A stretch of 64,000 nt of DNA from an uncultured Clostridia bacterium (GTDB taxonomy: Bacteria; Bacillota; Clostridia; Christensenellales; Borkfalkiaceae): contig CAMUBY010000003.1 of NCBI GenBank assembly GCA_947087265.1, forward strand, positions 1 to 64,000. The letters run 5' to 3'. A model generated the notes under the pieces. It did not search any database. It worked only from the letters and a program-made list of their open reading frames with translations, and was not told the DNA's origin. The number at the start of each line of letters is the position of its first letter. The stretch's first letter is position 1. This document shows positions 35,885 through 44,692 of this stretch, one piece after another. Both the position numbers and the translations under genes were made by a program.

Positions 35885-38800
35885 TCAAGCAAAAGTTGCC
35901 GCAAATTTCAAAAATTTTGTCATGAGCACCATGACTTTACCGCCGTCCCCCGCCATTTTGAAGCGCAAAACGGGCGCATTCGTCATGTCGAGCGCAAGAT
36001 AGCCGCGGTACCGCTCCATTGCCCCCGCGAGCCGTTCGTCCGAAAGCGGAGCTAGCGACGAAAATTCAAGCGCGCCGCCATGCTTATCGACGGAAATTTT
36101 ACATACGCCGAATTGCGAAGCATAACTCTTTAACAGAGCAATCACAAGCAGGTTGAGCGTTTCGGCGGGAAGCGCGCCGTACTCCTCTTCCATAGAATTA
36201 CAAACACGCTTGTAATCGTCCGCGTTTCTGATTTCGGCAATCTGTTTATAGCAGTCCATGCGCCCCGCGCCCGATTCAATATACCGCTCGGGGATAAACG
36301 CCGTCGCCTTGATATCCAAATCGACGCTCTCCTGCTTGACGCCCGTAAGCTCCTCTTTGAGAATTTTCGCGTACAGTTCGTAACCTACTTTATCCATGTG
36401 CCCGTGCTGTTCCGCGCCGAGCACGTTCCCCGCGCCTCGGATTTCCAAATCGCGCATGGCAATCTTGAACCCCGAGCCGAGTTCCGTAAACTGCATCATC
36501 GCCTTCAAGCGTTCGGCGGCGTTTTCCGTCATCACGCGTTCGGGCTTATAAGTAAAGTATGCGTGCGCGAGACGCGAACTCCGCCCCACTCTGCCGCGCA
36601 ATTGATAGAGCTGCGAAATGCCGAGGCGGTCGGCGTCAATTACGACGAGCGTATTTGCATTCGGTAAATCGATACCGTTTTCGATAATCGTCGTAGTGAC
36701 GAGCACATCGTACTCGCCGCGGTAGAAGCCGAACACACTCTTTTCGAGCGCGGCTTTCTCCATTCTGCCGTGCGCAAGACAAATTCTTGCTTCGGGCACA
36801 AATTCCGAAAGCCGTTTCGCATACGCGTGAATACTCTCCACGCGGTTGTATAAAAGAAAAATCTGCCCCTTACGCGCAAGTTCGCGCAATACCGCGTCAC
36901 GCACCAAGGTTTCCGTTTCCTCCGCAACGTAGGTCTGCACGGGCAGCCGCGCGTGCGGCGGCGTCTGGATGGTGGAAATATCGCGGATACCCGAAAGCGA
37001 AAGATGCAGCGTGCGCGGAATGGGCGTCGCCGTCATGGTAAGGCAATCGACGTTGCGTTTATAATTCTTGATTTTTTCCTTATGCTCCACGCCGAACCGC
37101 TGTTCCTCGTCGAGAATGAGAAGTCCTAAATCGCGGAATTTAACGTCTTTGGAGAGCAATCTGTGCGTGCCGACCACCAAATCGATTTGCCCGTTTGCAA
37201 GTTCGGAAAGAATCTTCGCCTGTTCTTTTTCCGTGCGGAAACGGTTGAGGCAGGCAACGCGCACGCCGAAGGGCTGCATGCGCTCGGCGGCCGTTTGCAG
37301 GTGCTGTTCGGCAAGCACGGTGGAAGGACACATGAGCGCGACCTGTTTACCCGATAGGATACAAAGATAGGCGGCGCGAAGAGCCACTTCCGTTTTGCCG
37401 AACCCGACGTCGCCGCAAAGCAATCTGTCCATGACCTTGCCCGAACACATATCCGCCTTGATTTCCTCGAAAGAAGCAATTTGGTCGGGCGTAGGTTCGT
37501 AGGCAAACGCCGCCTCGAATTCCTCCATTTCCTCGCGGTATTCAGGAAAGGCATATCCGTTCTGTTCGCTGCGTTCGGCGTAGAGCGTCTTCAAATCGAA
37601 CGCCATTTTTTTGAGCGACGCCCTCACGCGCGCCTTGACGCGCTCGAATTCCCCGCCCCCGATTTTGGAAAGCGCGGGATTGTCGCCGCCCATATATTTG
37701 GAAAGAACGTCCATTTGCTCGACGGGAACATAGAGCGTATCGCCGTCCCTATAAGAAAGCGCAACGTATTCTTTGGTGCCGTCCGTCGTTTCGATTTTTT
37801 TCGTGCCCGTAATTTTGCCCACGCCGTATTTTTCATGCACGGCATAATCGCCCACTTCTGGCGCAAAAAACAAATCTCCGCGCCGCTTTTTAATGCGCCG
37901 CGTACTTGCGGCTTTGGTGAACAAATCGCCCGTGCCGACTACCGCAAGCTTGCACTCGTGCAATAAAAAGCCTTTGTCGAGCGTTTCGTCTAAAACGGCA
38001 ATTCCCTTGAACGTTTCAAGCGATTTTGTAAGCGGCGAAACGGGAAGATAATTTTCGGAGAGTTCCTCTCTTAATTTCTGAGCCCGCTCGTGCGTACCGC
38101 ACCAAATCATCACACGGTAGCCCGTTTTGTTCCAGGCGCGCAAATCATTCATGAGTTCGGGCAGAGAATTGAGGTAGCGGCGCGCTGGCGTGGAAGTAAA
38201 GTTATAAATCTTCATGGGGTTGAAGAAATAAGTCTGCCCCGTAAAGGTCTGCAACGCAAGATTGCGGAAAGAGGAAAATTCCGAGAGCCGCTTTTCCGAA
38301 ACATACTGCGCCGCCGAAAACCGCATTGCTTCGCCCCCTTCCGAAAGCACGCCGAGCCGCTCAAAATGCTCTTTATAAAGCCCGTCCAATTTATCGCGGA
38401 TAAGTTTGCATTCGTCAAAAATGAGAAGCGCATCGCCGAACAGCTCAAAACAGTCACAGGAATTTCTGAGAAGCGGCAACACATAATCGGAAGAAAACCC
38501 GCTATCCGTAATTTCGGTTGCGATTTTTTTGAGCCGTCCGTGCGCCTCCGCATTCTTCGCCCCTTTTAGTTCTTCTGAAAACGCGGCGCGAATCCGCTCC
38601 TCGTCGCCCTCGGAGAGCCAGACGTCCGTTGCCGCAACAATGTCGGTTTCTTGAAGTTTTGGGTAGCGTTCGGCGGTAATTTCGTCGTAGGGTCGGATAT
38701 TTTCGATTTCGTCGCCGAAAAAGTCAATTCTGAGCGGATGTTCGCTGTTGATAGGAAAAATATCCAGAATATCGCCGCGCACGGAAAACGCGCCCTTGCC

Positions 38801-39274
38801 GTCCACCGTATATTCTCGGGTATAGCCCGCGCGGACGAGCGACTCCACAAGCGCGCGCATTTCAATTTCCATCCCCACGGTAAGATGGAAGAAATTGAGT
38901 TTTCGCGGCAGAATCTGCACGAGCGCTTCGATATCCGCCACGAGAATATCCGCGCCTGCCTGCCACTCATAGAGCGCGGTCAAACGGCGGAAGAGCGCGT
39001 CTTTCGAGAGCGCTTTGCGATAGGTTAACACCTCGTCCTTTGCCGAAAGCAGAGCACACTTTTTACCCGAAAGCGCGCCGATAGCAGCAAAAGCGCGCTG
39101 CGCCGTGAGTGCGTCCGCGGTAATATAAACCGCCCGTCCCCTGACGAGCGATGCGATAAAATATTTGTGGGAATCGGAAACGCCGAACACCGCCGTCGGA
39201 ACGCCGCGTAAAAGTTCCTGCCCTAAAAGCGGATACTCTCCGCCGACGTTTTCAAATGAAAAAAATTCTTTCAT
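35885..39274 (-). CDS. mfd: Mfd, transcription-repair coupling factor
   Basis: Mfd removes RNA polymerase stalled at DNA damage and recruits UvrA. The full architecture is present in 1129 residues: UvrB-like N-terminal region (early motif SVRGDILDIFP), a CarD-like RNA-polymerase-interacting domain (around residue 475, VHEKYGVGKITG), and a RecG-like helicase motor with Walker A GDVGFGKTEVA near 620 and DEEQRFG near 720. The QLRGRVGRS motif VI and the C-terminal TRCF domain follow. The ATG overlaps the pth stop by 4 bp (39271-39274), so translation is coupled. Confidence 0.97.
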   Translation of the reverse strand: MKEFFSFENVGGEYPLLGQELLRGVPTAVFGVSDSHKYFIASLVRGRAVYITADALTAQRAFAAIGALSGKKCALLSAKDEVLTYRKALSKDALFRRLTALYEWQAGADILVADIEALVQILPRKLNFFHLTVGMEIEMRALVESLVRAGYTREYTVDGKGAFSVRGDILDIFPINSEHPLRIDFFGDEIENIRPYDEITAERYPKLQETDIVAATDVWLSEGDEERIRAAFSEELKGAKNAEAHGRLKKIATEITDSGFSSDYVLPLLRNSCDCFELFGDALLIFDECKLIRDKLDGLYKEHFERLGVLSEGGEAMRFSAAQYVSEKRLSEFSSFRNLALQTFTGQTYFFNPMKIYNFTSTPARRYLNSLPELMNDLRAWNKTGYRVMIWCGTHERAQKLREELSENYLPVSPLTKSLETFKGIAVLDETLDKGFLLHECKLAVVGTGDLFTKAASTRRIKKRRGDLFFAPEVGDYAVHEKYGVGKITGTKKIETTDGTKEYVALSYRDGDTLYVPVEQMDVLSKYMGGDNPALSKIGGGEFERVKARVRASLKKMAFDLKTLYAERSEQNGYAFPEYREEMEEFEAAFAYEPTPDQIASFEEIKADMCSGKVMDRLLCGDVGFGKTEVALRAAYLCILSGKQVALMCPSTVLAEQHLQTAAERMQPFGVRVACLNRFRTEKEQAKILSELANGQIDLVVGTHRLLSKDVKFRDLGLLILDEEQRFGVEHKEKIKNYKRNVDCLTMTATPIPRTLHLSLSGIRDISTIQTPPHARLPVQTYVAEETETLVRDAVLRELARKGQIFLLYNRVESIHAYAKRLSEFVPEARICLAHGRMEKAALEKSVFGFYRGEYDVLVTTTIIENGIDLPNANTLVVIDADRLGISQLYQLRGRVGRSSRLAHAYFTYKPERVMTENAAERLKAMMQFTELGSGFKIAMRDLEIRGAGNVLGAEQHGHMDKVGYELYAKILKEELTGVKQESVDLDIKATAFIPERYIESGAGRMDCYKQIAEIRNADDYKRVCNSMEEEYGALPAETLNLLVIALLKSYASQFGVCKISVDKHGGALEFSSLAPLSDERLAGAMERYRGYLALDMTNAPVLRFKMAGDGGKVMVLMTKFLKFAATFA

Positions 39275-39834
39275 GAATTATATTTTCCCATGACGATATC
39301 GATTTTTTCCCCTTTCGCAAGCAGAAGCGCCGCCTCCGCCGCACGTTTACAGGCATCTCCGTACACTTCGTAATCCTCTTTTCCGATTTCAGCGAGAACG
39401 TAATTCAAAATAGGAATATTCACTTGAGAGTCGCGGATACCGATGCGGATTCGCGCAAAATCGGAATAGCCGAGTTCCGCAATGACGGAGCGCATTCCGT
39501 TGTGCGTACCCGCGCTCCCGCTAGCGCGGATACGCACACTGCCCTTGGGAATATCGTAATCGTCGTAAATGACAACGAGTTGTTCTTTGGAGATTTTGTA
39601 TTTTGCGGCAAGCTGTTTGACCGCTCTTCCCGAGGCGTTCATATACGTTAAAGGACGCGCGATAATCACCTTCTCGCCGCCGATAAACGCTTCCGCAACC
39701 GAAGATTCGCACTCTTTTTTCTTGAATTTGACGCCCGAAAGTTCAGCGGCATCGCCTGCCGCTAGAAAACCTAAATTATGAAAAGTTTTGAAATATTTTT
39801 CTTCGGGATTTCCCAGCCCAACAATTAAAAACAT
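39271..39834 (-). CDS. pth: Pth, peptidyl-tRNA hydrolase
   Basis: Hydrolyses peptidyl-tRNA released during translation. Signatures are MFLIVGLGNPEEKYFKTFHN with the catalytic His at 19 in FHNLGF, ARPLTYMNASG, VIYDDYDIPKG and GSAGTHNGMRS. Length 187 is normal. It lies 48 bp after prs with a hairpin between, and overlaps mfd by 4 bp, a conserved Bacillota arrangement. Confidence 0.97.
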   Translation of the reverse strand: MFLIVGLGNPEEKYFKTFHNLGFLAAGDAAELSGVKFKKKECESSVAEAFIGGEKVIIARPLTYMNASGRAVKQLAAKYKISKEQLVVIYDDYDIPKGSVRIRASGSAGTHNGMRSVIAELGYSDFARIRIGIRDSQVNIPILNYVLAEIGKEDYEVYGDACKRAAEAALLLAKGEKIDIVMGKYNS

Positions 39835-39845
39835 AAAAACTCCGT

Positions 39846-39876
39846 CAATAAAAGAAACCGCCGCGAATGCGGCGGC
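39846..39876 (-). terminator. Terminator or attenuator between prs and pth
   Basis: On the minus strand a GC-rich 7-bp stem (CCGCCGC/GCGGCGG, loop of 4) follows the prs stop and leads into TTTCTTTTATT. It probably lowers read-through from prs into pth-mfd. Confidence 0.65.
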
Positions 39877-39882
39877 TATTTC

Positions 39883-40833
39883 TCAGTCGTAAATTTTGCT
39901 CATCGGTTTATCGAGGTAAACGTTCTCGATTGCCGCCGCAAAGATGTCTGCCGTCGTCAGAATTTTAATCTTCGGCAATTTTTTCTCTTCGGGAAGTTGA
40001 ATGGTATCGAGCATAACGAGTTCCTCAATCGGAGATTTTTCAATCCGTTCGATAGCGGGTCCCGAAAGCACGGCGTGCGTGCAGCATGCATAAATATTCG
40101 TCGCGCCTGCATCAACGAGCGCCTGCGCGCCCTGCACAATCGTGCCGCCCGTATCAATCATATCGTCAACCAAAAGGCACTTTTTGCCCTCTACGTTGCC
40201 GATGATGTTCATGACTTCCATCACGTTCGCCTTAGGACGGCGCTTATCGATAATCGCCATCGGGCAGTTCAAACGTTCCGCCACCTTTCTCGCGCGGTTC
40301 ACGCTGCCTACGTCGGGAGACACCACGATAAAATCGTCGCCCGAAATGCGCGAAGCGAAATAATTATAGAGCGTAGGACCGCCGAGAAGATTATCCACGG
40401 GGATATTGAAAAAGCCCTGAATCTGCGCCGCGTGCAAATCCATGGTAAGAATTCTGTCCGCGCCTGCGGAGGTCAACAAATCGGCAACCAGTTTTGCCGT
40501 AATCGGGTCGCGCGAACGCGCCTTTCTGTCCTGACGGGCATAACCGAAATACGGCATGACCGCCGTAATGCGCCCTGCCGACGCGCGCTTTGCCGCGTCG
40601 ATTAAAATCAAGAGCTCCATCAGGTTGTCGTTGACGGGGCTGGAAGTCGACTGAATAATGAACAAATCTCTTCCGCGCACCGTTTCACCGATATGTACGC
40701 TGATTTCTCCGTCTGAAAACTTACTGACTTCCGCGTTGCCGAGCGTTGTGTTCAGTTTCGCCGCAATCGCGTTTGCAAGAGGCTGATTGGAGTTTCCTGC
40801 AAAAATTTTGATTTCGTTACCGTGTGTAATCAT
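39883..40833 (-). CDS. prs: Prs, ribose-phosphate pyrophosphokinase
   Basis: Makes PRPP from ribose 5-phosphate and ATP for nucleotide, His and Trp synthesis. Class I signatures are present: [13 protein letters not shown], the flexible-loop region [25 protein letters not shown] and the PRPP-binding loop [13 protein letters not shown]. The 316-residue length is typical. It is first in the prs-pth-mfd order and has its own promoter. Confidence 0.97.
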   Translation of the reverse strand: MITHGNEIKIFAGNSNQPLANAIAAKLNTTLGNAEVSKFSDGEISVHIGETVRGRDLFIIQSTSSPVNDNLMELLILIDAAKRASAGRITAVMPYFGYARQDRKARSRDPITAKLVADLLTSAGADRILTMDLHAAQIQGFFNIPVDNLLGGPTLYNYFASRISGDDFIVVSPDVGSVNRARKVAERLNCPMAIIDKRRPKANVMEVMNIIGNVEGKKCLLVDDMIDTGGTIVQGAQALVDAGATNIYACCTHAVLSGPAIERIEKSPIEELVMLDTIQLPEEKKLPKIKILTTADIFAAAIENVYLDKPMSKIYD

Positions 40834-40871
40834 AATCCGATTTTCCTCGAATAATTCTTAAGTGCTGTTTT

Positions 40872-40900
40872 ATTGTAACTAAATTTGCCTTTTAAGTCAA
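40872..40900 (-). promoter_or_regulatory. Sigma-A promoter of prs
   Basis: On the minus strand, TTGACT (40895-40900) and TACAAT (40872-40877) are separated by 17 bp, about 40 bp before the prs start. Confidence 0.75.
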
Positions 40901-40950
40901 TCGTTTGAACCGATTTTCAACCGCTTTTCCGCAAATATTTTATCTTCCTA

Positions 40951-42120
40951 TTATAATCTTGCGACGCCCGTCTTTCTCGCCGCCGCCGCAACCGCCTTTG
41001 CAACCGCTCCGTGCGCGCGCTTTTCATAGGCATAAGGCAGAATATAATCGGGGGAAAGTTGCTCCCCTACGCAATCGGCTATCGCCTCGCTCGCCGCGCG
41101 CATCATCTCGAAATTAATATCCGTCGCACGCACGTCGAGCGCGCCGCGGAAAAGTCCCGGAAACACGAGCACGTTATTGATTTGATTGGGTTTTTCGGAA
41201 GAACCCGTGCCGACGACCGCCGCACCCGCTGCGAGCGCGTCCTCGCGCGAAATTTCGGGTGTGGGATTGGCACAAGTAAATACAATCGGTTTATCCGCCA
41301 TGGAAGCAATCATTTCTTTCGTGACGCAATTCGCCACCGACACGCCGATGAATACGTCCGCACCCTTCATCGCGTCTTTGAGCGTACCCTGAATGTGCGT
41401 GCAGTTGGTGATTTTCGCCATCTCCTGCTTTTCGGGGTTGAGCCTTGCGTCGCCCTCACAGATAACGCCCTTGCTGTCGCATAGAATAACGTCGCGGCAG
41501 CCGAGGTTAAGCAGGAAGCGCGCAATCGCAATGCCTGCCGCCCCTGCGCCGTTGACGGCAATTTTCAAATCTTCCGCTTTTTTATGAACAAGTTTCAAAG
41601 CGTTGAAGAGCGCGGCAGCCGTAACGACGGCAGTACCGTGCTGGTCGTCGTGGAACACGGGAATATCGAGTTCTTCTTTGAGCCTGCGCTCGATTTCAAA
41701 ACAGCGGGGCGCGGAGATGTCCTCTAAATTGATTCCGCCGAAGGAGCCTGCAAGCAACTTAATTGTACGGATAATTTCTTCGGTATCTTTGGAACGGATA
41801 CAGAGCGGAATCGCGTCAACGTCGCCGAACGCCTTAAACAGTGCGCATTTGCCCTCCATCACGGGCATTCCCGCTTCGGGACCGATATCGCCGAGCCCGA
41901 GTACCGCGGTTCCGTCTGTAATGACGGGAACGGTATTCCAGCGGCGCGTTAAATCGAAACTCTTGTCTATATCGTTATGAATAGCAAGGCATGGTTCGGC
42001 TACGCCGGGGGTATAAGCGAGGGAGAGTTTTTCGCGCGTATCAACTTCCACGCGGGAAACAACTTCGATTTTTCCCCTCCACTTTCCGTGCAGTTTCAAT
42101 GATTCTTCTCTGTAATTCAT
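40951..42120 (-). CDS. NAD(P)-dependent malic enzyme (389 aa)
   Basis: Oxidative decarboxylation of malate to pyruvate and CO2 in the cytosol. This is the short bacterial form: YTPGVAEPC, the metal-binding region HDDQHGTAVV, the Rossmann block VNGAGAAGIAIARF and FTCANPTPEIS are all visible. I chose the ATG at 42120 (MNYREESLKLH), which has GAGGT upstream and a promoter directly before it. A longer open frame runs back into the tRNA-Ser region and is not coding. It probably supplies pyruvate and reducing power; cofactor preference is not clear. Confidence 0.93.
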   Translation of the reverse strand: MNYREESLKLHGKWRGKIEVVSRVEVDTREKLSLAYTPGVAEPCLAIHNDIDKSFDLTRRWNTVPVITDGTAVLGLGDIGPEAGMPVMEGKCALFKAFGDVDAIPLCIRSKDTEEIIRTIKLLAGSFGGINLEDISAPRCFEIERRLKEELDIPVFHDDQHGTAVVTAAALFNALKLVHKKAEDLKIAVNGAGAAGIAIARFLLNLGCRDVILCDSKGVICEGDARLNPEKQEMAKITNCTHIQGTLKDAMKGADVFIGVSVANCVTKEMIASMADKPIVFTCANPTPEISREDALAAGAAVVGTGSSEKPNQINNVLVFPGLFRGALDVRATDINFEMMRAASEAIADCVGEQLSPDYILPYAYEKRAHGAVAKAVAAAARKTGVARL

Positions 42121-42141
42121 AAGTAGTACCTCACTTGGATT

Positions 42142-42170
42142 ATTATACTCATGAAATTCGCCGCCGTCAA
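42142..42170 (-). promoter_or_regulatory. Sigma-A promoter of the malic enzyme gene
   Basis: On the minus strand, TTGACG (42165-42170), 17 bp, and TATAAT (42142-42147). The predicted start site leaves a leader of only about 15 nt that just contains the ribosome binding site. Confidence 0.75.
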
Positions 42171-42231
42171 CGGAAATTCTCCGATAAATTTTTTTATAAG
42201 TAATTAACTTTGAAAAAGGCACTGAAAACGA

Positions 42232-42260
42232 TTGCATTTTTCTGGAAATTCGTGTAAAAT
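42232..42260 (+). promoter_or_regulatory. Sigma-A promoter of tRNA-Ser
   Basis: TTGCAT (42232-42237), a 17-bp spacer and TAAAAT (42255-42260), with the tRNA beginning 14 bp further on. Confidence 0.7.
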
Positions 42261-42273
42261 GACTTTTACAAAC

Positions 42274-42363
42274 GCAGAGATGGCGGAGCGGTCGAACGCG
42301 CACGATTCGAAATCGTGTGATGCAGGAATGTATCCAAGGGTTCAAATCCCTTTCTCTGCGCCA
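42274..42363 (+). tRNA. tRNA-Ser (anticodon CGA)
   Basis: A 90-nt cloverleaf with acceptor stem GCAGAGA/TCTCTGC, discriminator G and encoded CCA. The anticodon stem CACGA/TCGTG carries loop TTCGAAA (anticodon CGA, codon TCG). A long variable arm is present, as required for a class II serine tRNA. The T loop is TTCAAAT. Confidence 0.95.
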
Positions 42364-42400
42364 AAAAACAGGGCAGACGAATGTCTGCCCTGTTTTTTGT
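42364..42400 (+). terminator. Strong bidirectional terminator after tRNA-Ser
   Basis: A perfect 10-bp stem CAGGGCAGAC/GTCTGCCCTG (42369-42378, 42383-42392) with a GAAT loop, six A residues before and six T residues after. It can stop the tRNA transcript on the plus strand and the GT2 transcript arriving on the minus strand. Confidence 0.92.
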
Positions 42401-42417
42401 ATTATCAAAAAAACCAA

Positions 42418-43443
42418 TTACCCCAACTTCACCGTTTTGCAAAGTCTGTCGTAAGCGATGTTCATGACCCAACTTCTCAGCCGCCACGGCATGTATATGA
42501 CGGATGTGCTGTAAGAACGGTGACGCAGTTTTTTATACAGCGCTTTGTCCTGCGCTTTAATGTGTTTCCACATAGCCTTTAATTTCTGTTTGCGGTCTTT
42601 GGAATATTCGGCGCAGATAAAATAAATCGTCGTAATTAGAATCGCATTCAAGGTATGCCACATATACTTTTTCAAGCCTTTTGGCATTTTCTTAATTTCG
42701 CTCCATTTATATGCGTCCGTCAGACATTGCATGACGCGAATTTGTTGGTCGTAACGCTTGATAAAATTACTGCGGTTAATCGACTGGTCGCTTCTACCGA
42801 TAAAATAACGGTATAAATCGAGATTGAGATAGCAAATCGTTTTCATGTACGGAAGCGGCTGATAAGCATAAATCTCGTCGACGTAAAAGGTGTGTTCCGG
42901 AAGTTCCAAACCACTTTCAAGAAGCTTTTCGCGTTTGTACAATAACGCGTGCATCATCATCATGTGCGAGTATTTGAACGCTTTTACCTTATCCCAATTA
43001 CAAATGACGTCCTGCGGAAATTTATCGGTATAGGCGCTGACGTGCCGTGTGTTATCGTACACCTTTTCATAGACGAAATTCGTTATATATAAATCGGGAA
43101 GAGTCCCCTCCGCCAGATGCAAACGGATTTTCGCCATGAGTTTTTGAAGTGCGTCTTCGTCGAGCCAATCGTCCGAATCGACGACTTTATAATATAAGCC
43201 CGTTGCCTGTTTTAAGCCCGCGTTTACGCCCGAACCGTGTCCGCCGTTCTCCTTATCAATCACCTTGACGATTTCGGGATATTGCGCCAAATACTCGTTT
43301 GCGATTTTCAGCGTGTCGTCCTTGGAACCGTCGTTCACGATAATAATTTCGATATCTTCCCCTGCCGTTAAAATGCTGTCGATACACTTGCGCATATAGT
43401 CCTGCGAATTGTAACAGGGTACTGCAAAACTGATTAACTTCAT
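42418..43443 (-). CDS. Family 2 glycosyltransferase (341 aa)
   Basis: Classic GT2 GT-A fold at the N-terminus: VPCYNSQDYMRKCIDSIL, IVNDGSKDDT (nucleotide-sugar Asp) and the DXD-like VDSDDWLDEDAL. The C-terminal 130 residues are basic with no clear membrane segment. The enzyme probably transfers a sugar to a surface polymer or lipid; donor and acceptor are unknown. I prefer the ATG at 43443 (MKLISF) because GAGG lies six bases before it; an ATG two codons earlier is too close to that site. It follows the GtrA-like gene by 82 bp, a common pairing for surface glycosylation. Confidence 0.9.
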   Translation of the reverse strand: MKLISFAVPCYNSQDYMRKCIDSILTAGEDIEIIIVNDGSKDDTLKIANEYLAQYPEIVKVIDKENGGHGSGVNAGLKQATGLYYKVVDSDDWLDEDALQKLMAKIRLHLAEGTLPDLYITNFVYEKVYDNTRHVSAYTDKFPQDVICNWDKVKAFKYSHMMMMHALLYKREKLLESGLELPEHTFYVDEIYAYQPLPYMKTICYLNLDLYRYFIGRSDQSINRSNFIKRYDQQIRVMQCLTDAYKWSEIKKMPKGLKKYMWHTLNAILITTIYFICAEYSKDRKQKLKAMWKHIKAQDKALYKKLRHRSYSTSVIYMPWRLRSWVMNIAYDRLCKTVKLG

Positions 43444-43525
43444 GCTCATCCTCTATTTCTTTTATACCGCGAGAACGCCTATCTCAATGGATAAGCGTTC
43501 TTTCGTTCAAATGATATTCAAGCAG

Positions 43526-44692
43526 TTAAAGCGCTTGCGCTTCCTCGAATACAACTTTCTTTTCGTCTCTCGTTTTGATTGCCAAAACCGCAGTTTCAAA
43601 CGCGTGCTCGATTTTTGCGGGGAAAGATTCCGCTTTCTGCTTTGCTTCCGCCGCTTTCGCAGTTGCTTTCTCGCTGTTCTGTGCCTGAGCCGCCTCTTCC
43701 GCTTTTTGTGCTTTCTCCGCCGCTTTCGCAGAATTCTTTACATAAGTGTTATACTTCATCACCGCCGCATTAAGTTGCGATTTTGCTTTGAAGTATTCCG
43801 ATTCGGCGTTGGACTTTTTCGCTTTGGTTTCCCAAAGGTTCATTTTTGCTTCCGCTTTCGCAATTTTATCAGCCGATGCGTTTGCGGCAACTAACTTTTC
43901 GTATTTTGCTCTTGCTTTCTTCGCCATCTTGTTGTTATCGGGGAAGATAACCATGAAGATAAAGAAGAAGATAACCATGGAAACGCCGCCCGTCAAAATG
44001 GTTTTGAGAAGTGCGTTTACGATTTCGGGGCTGCCCCAGTGAAGAAGATATGCGTTGCACAAGCCCCAAATGGTGTTCGTGAATACGGATACCAGCACCC
44101 AACCGATGAAGTACCACATTGCCTGATACCAGGGGTTGCCGTGCGAACGGTAAGTAATGTTTCTCTGTAAGGGGAAGTTGATGCACTGTGCCGTAAATAC
44201 TGCAATTTCAAATGCAATGAAAGGTCCCCAGCCTTGCGCGTCGCCGAAGATAACGAAGTTCTGTTCGCCGACGAGGTGAACATTCGGCCAGCCGACGGGA
44301 GTGTCACCCATGAAACTGAATGCCGCGGGCAAAAATGCCATAACAATAAACTGCCAAATAGTAACGCCGTACGAGAATACGATGAAGAAGAAAATCTTGT
44401 AAATCCAGGGTGCTAACTTAGGGTGTTTATCGGAAAATCCGTACCAAACGCCCAGCCACCAACGCAAAATTTTCTGCCAGAATCTGACAAACGCGTTCTG
44501 CGAAAGCGGTTTTAACTGCGCCTGTACTTCCTCAACGGTGTACTCGCTTACGTCTACTTTTTCTTCCGCAACGACCGATGCTTCCGCAGTTTCTTCCGCA
44601 GGAGCATTTTCCTCAGCAACCGCGGTTTCCTCCGCAGCTACAGGCGCCTCGGCCTTTTCTTCGGCTTCGGCAGTTACTTTCTTATTTGCCAT
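43526..44692 (-). CDS. GtrA-like membrane protein with Ala/Glu/Lys-rich ends (388 aa)
   Basis: A disordered N-terminal tail of about 50 residues (Ala/Glu/Val-rich) precedes four transmembrane segments between about 95 and 260. The block NFPLQRNITYRSHGNPWYQ fits the family of GtrA proteins, which help move lipid-linked sugars. Residues 265-388 are a charged Ala/Lys helix, probably a coiled coil. Its ATG comes directly after the stop codon of the GH3 gene (no gap), with AGGAGG upstream, so the two are co-translated. GtrA proteins are normally about 130 residues; both tails are additions. Confidence 0.7.
   Translation of the reverse strand: MANKKVTAEAEEKAEAPVAAEETAVAEENAPAEETAEASVVAEEKVDVSEYTVEEVQAQLKPLSQNAFVRFWQKILRWWLGVWYGFSDKHPKLAPWIYKIFFFIVFSYGVTIWQFIVMAFLPAAFSFMGDTPVGWPNVHLVGEQNFVIFGDAQGWGPFIAFEIAVFTAQCINFPLQRNITYRSHGNPWYQAMWYFIGWVLVSVFTNTIWGLCNAYLLHWGSPEIVNALLKTILTGGVSMVIFFFIFMVIFPDNNKMAKKARAKYEKLVAANASADKIAKAEAKMNLWETKAKKSNAESEYFKAKSQLNAAVMKYNTYVKNSAKAAEKAQKAEEAAQAQNSEKATAKAAEAKQKAESFPAKIEHAFETAVLAIKTRDEKKVVFEEAQAL

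Noticed and set aside
40951..42417. Extended start for the malic enzyme (488 codons)
   Set aside because: The extra 99 codons read antisense through the tRNA-Ser gene and its promoter; the internal ATG at 42120 has a ribosome binding site and promoter.
43450..43525. A terminator between the GtrA-like and GT2 genes
   Set aside because: A 10-bp imperfect hairpin (AACGCTTATC/GATAGGCGTT) is present but no U run follows. The GtrA-like gene is also downstream of the GH3 gene and upstream of GT2 on the same strand, so read-through is likely.
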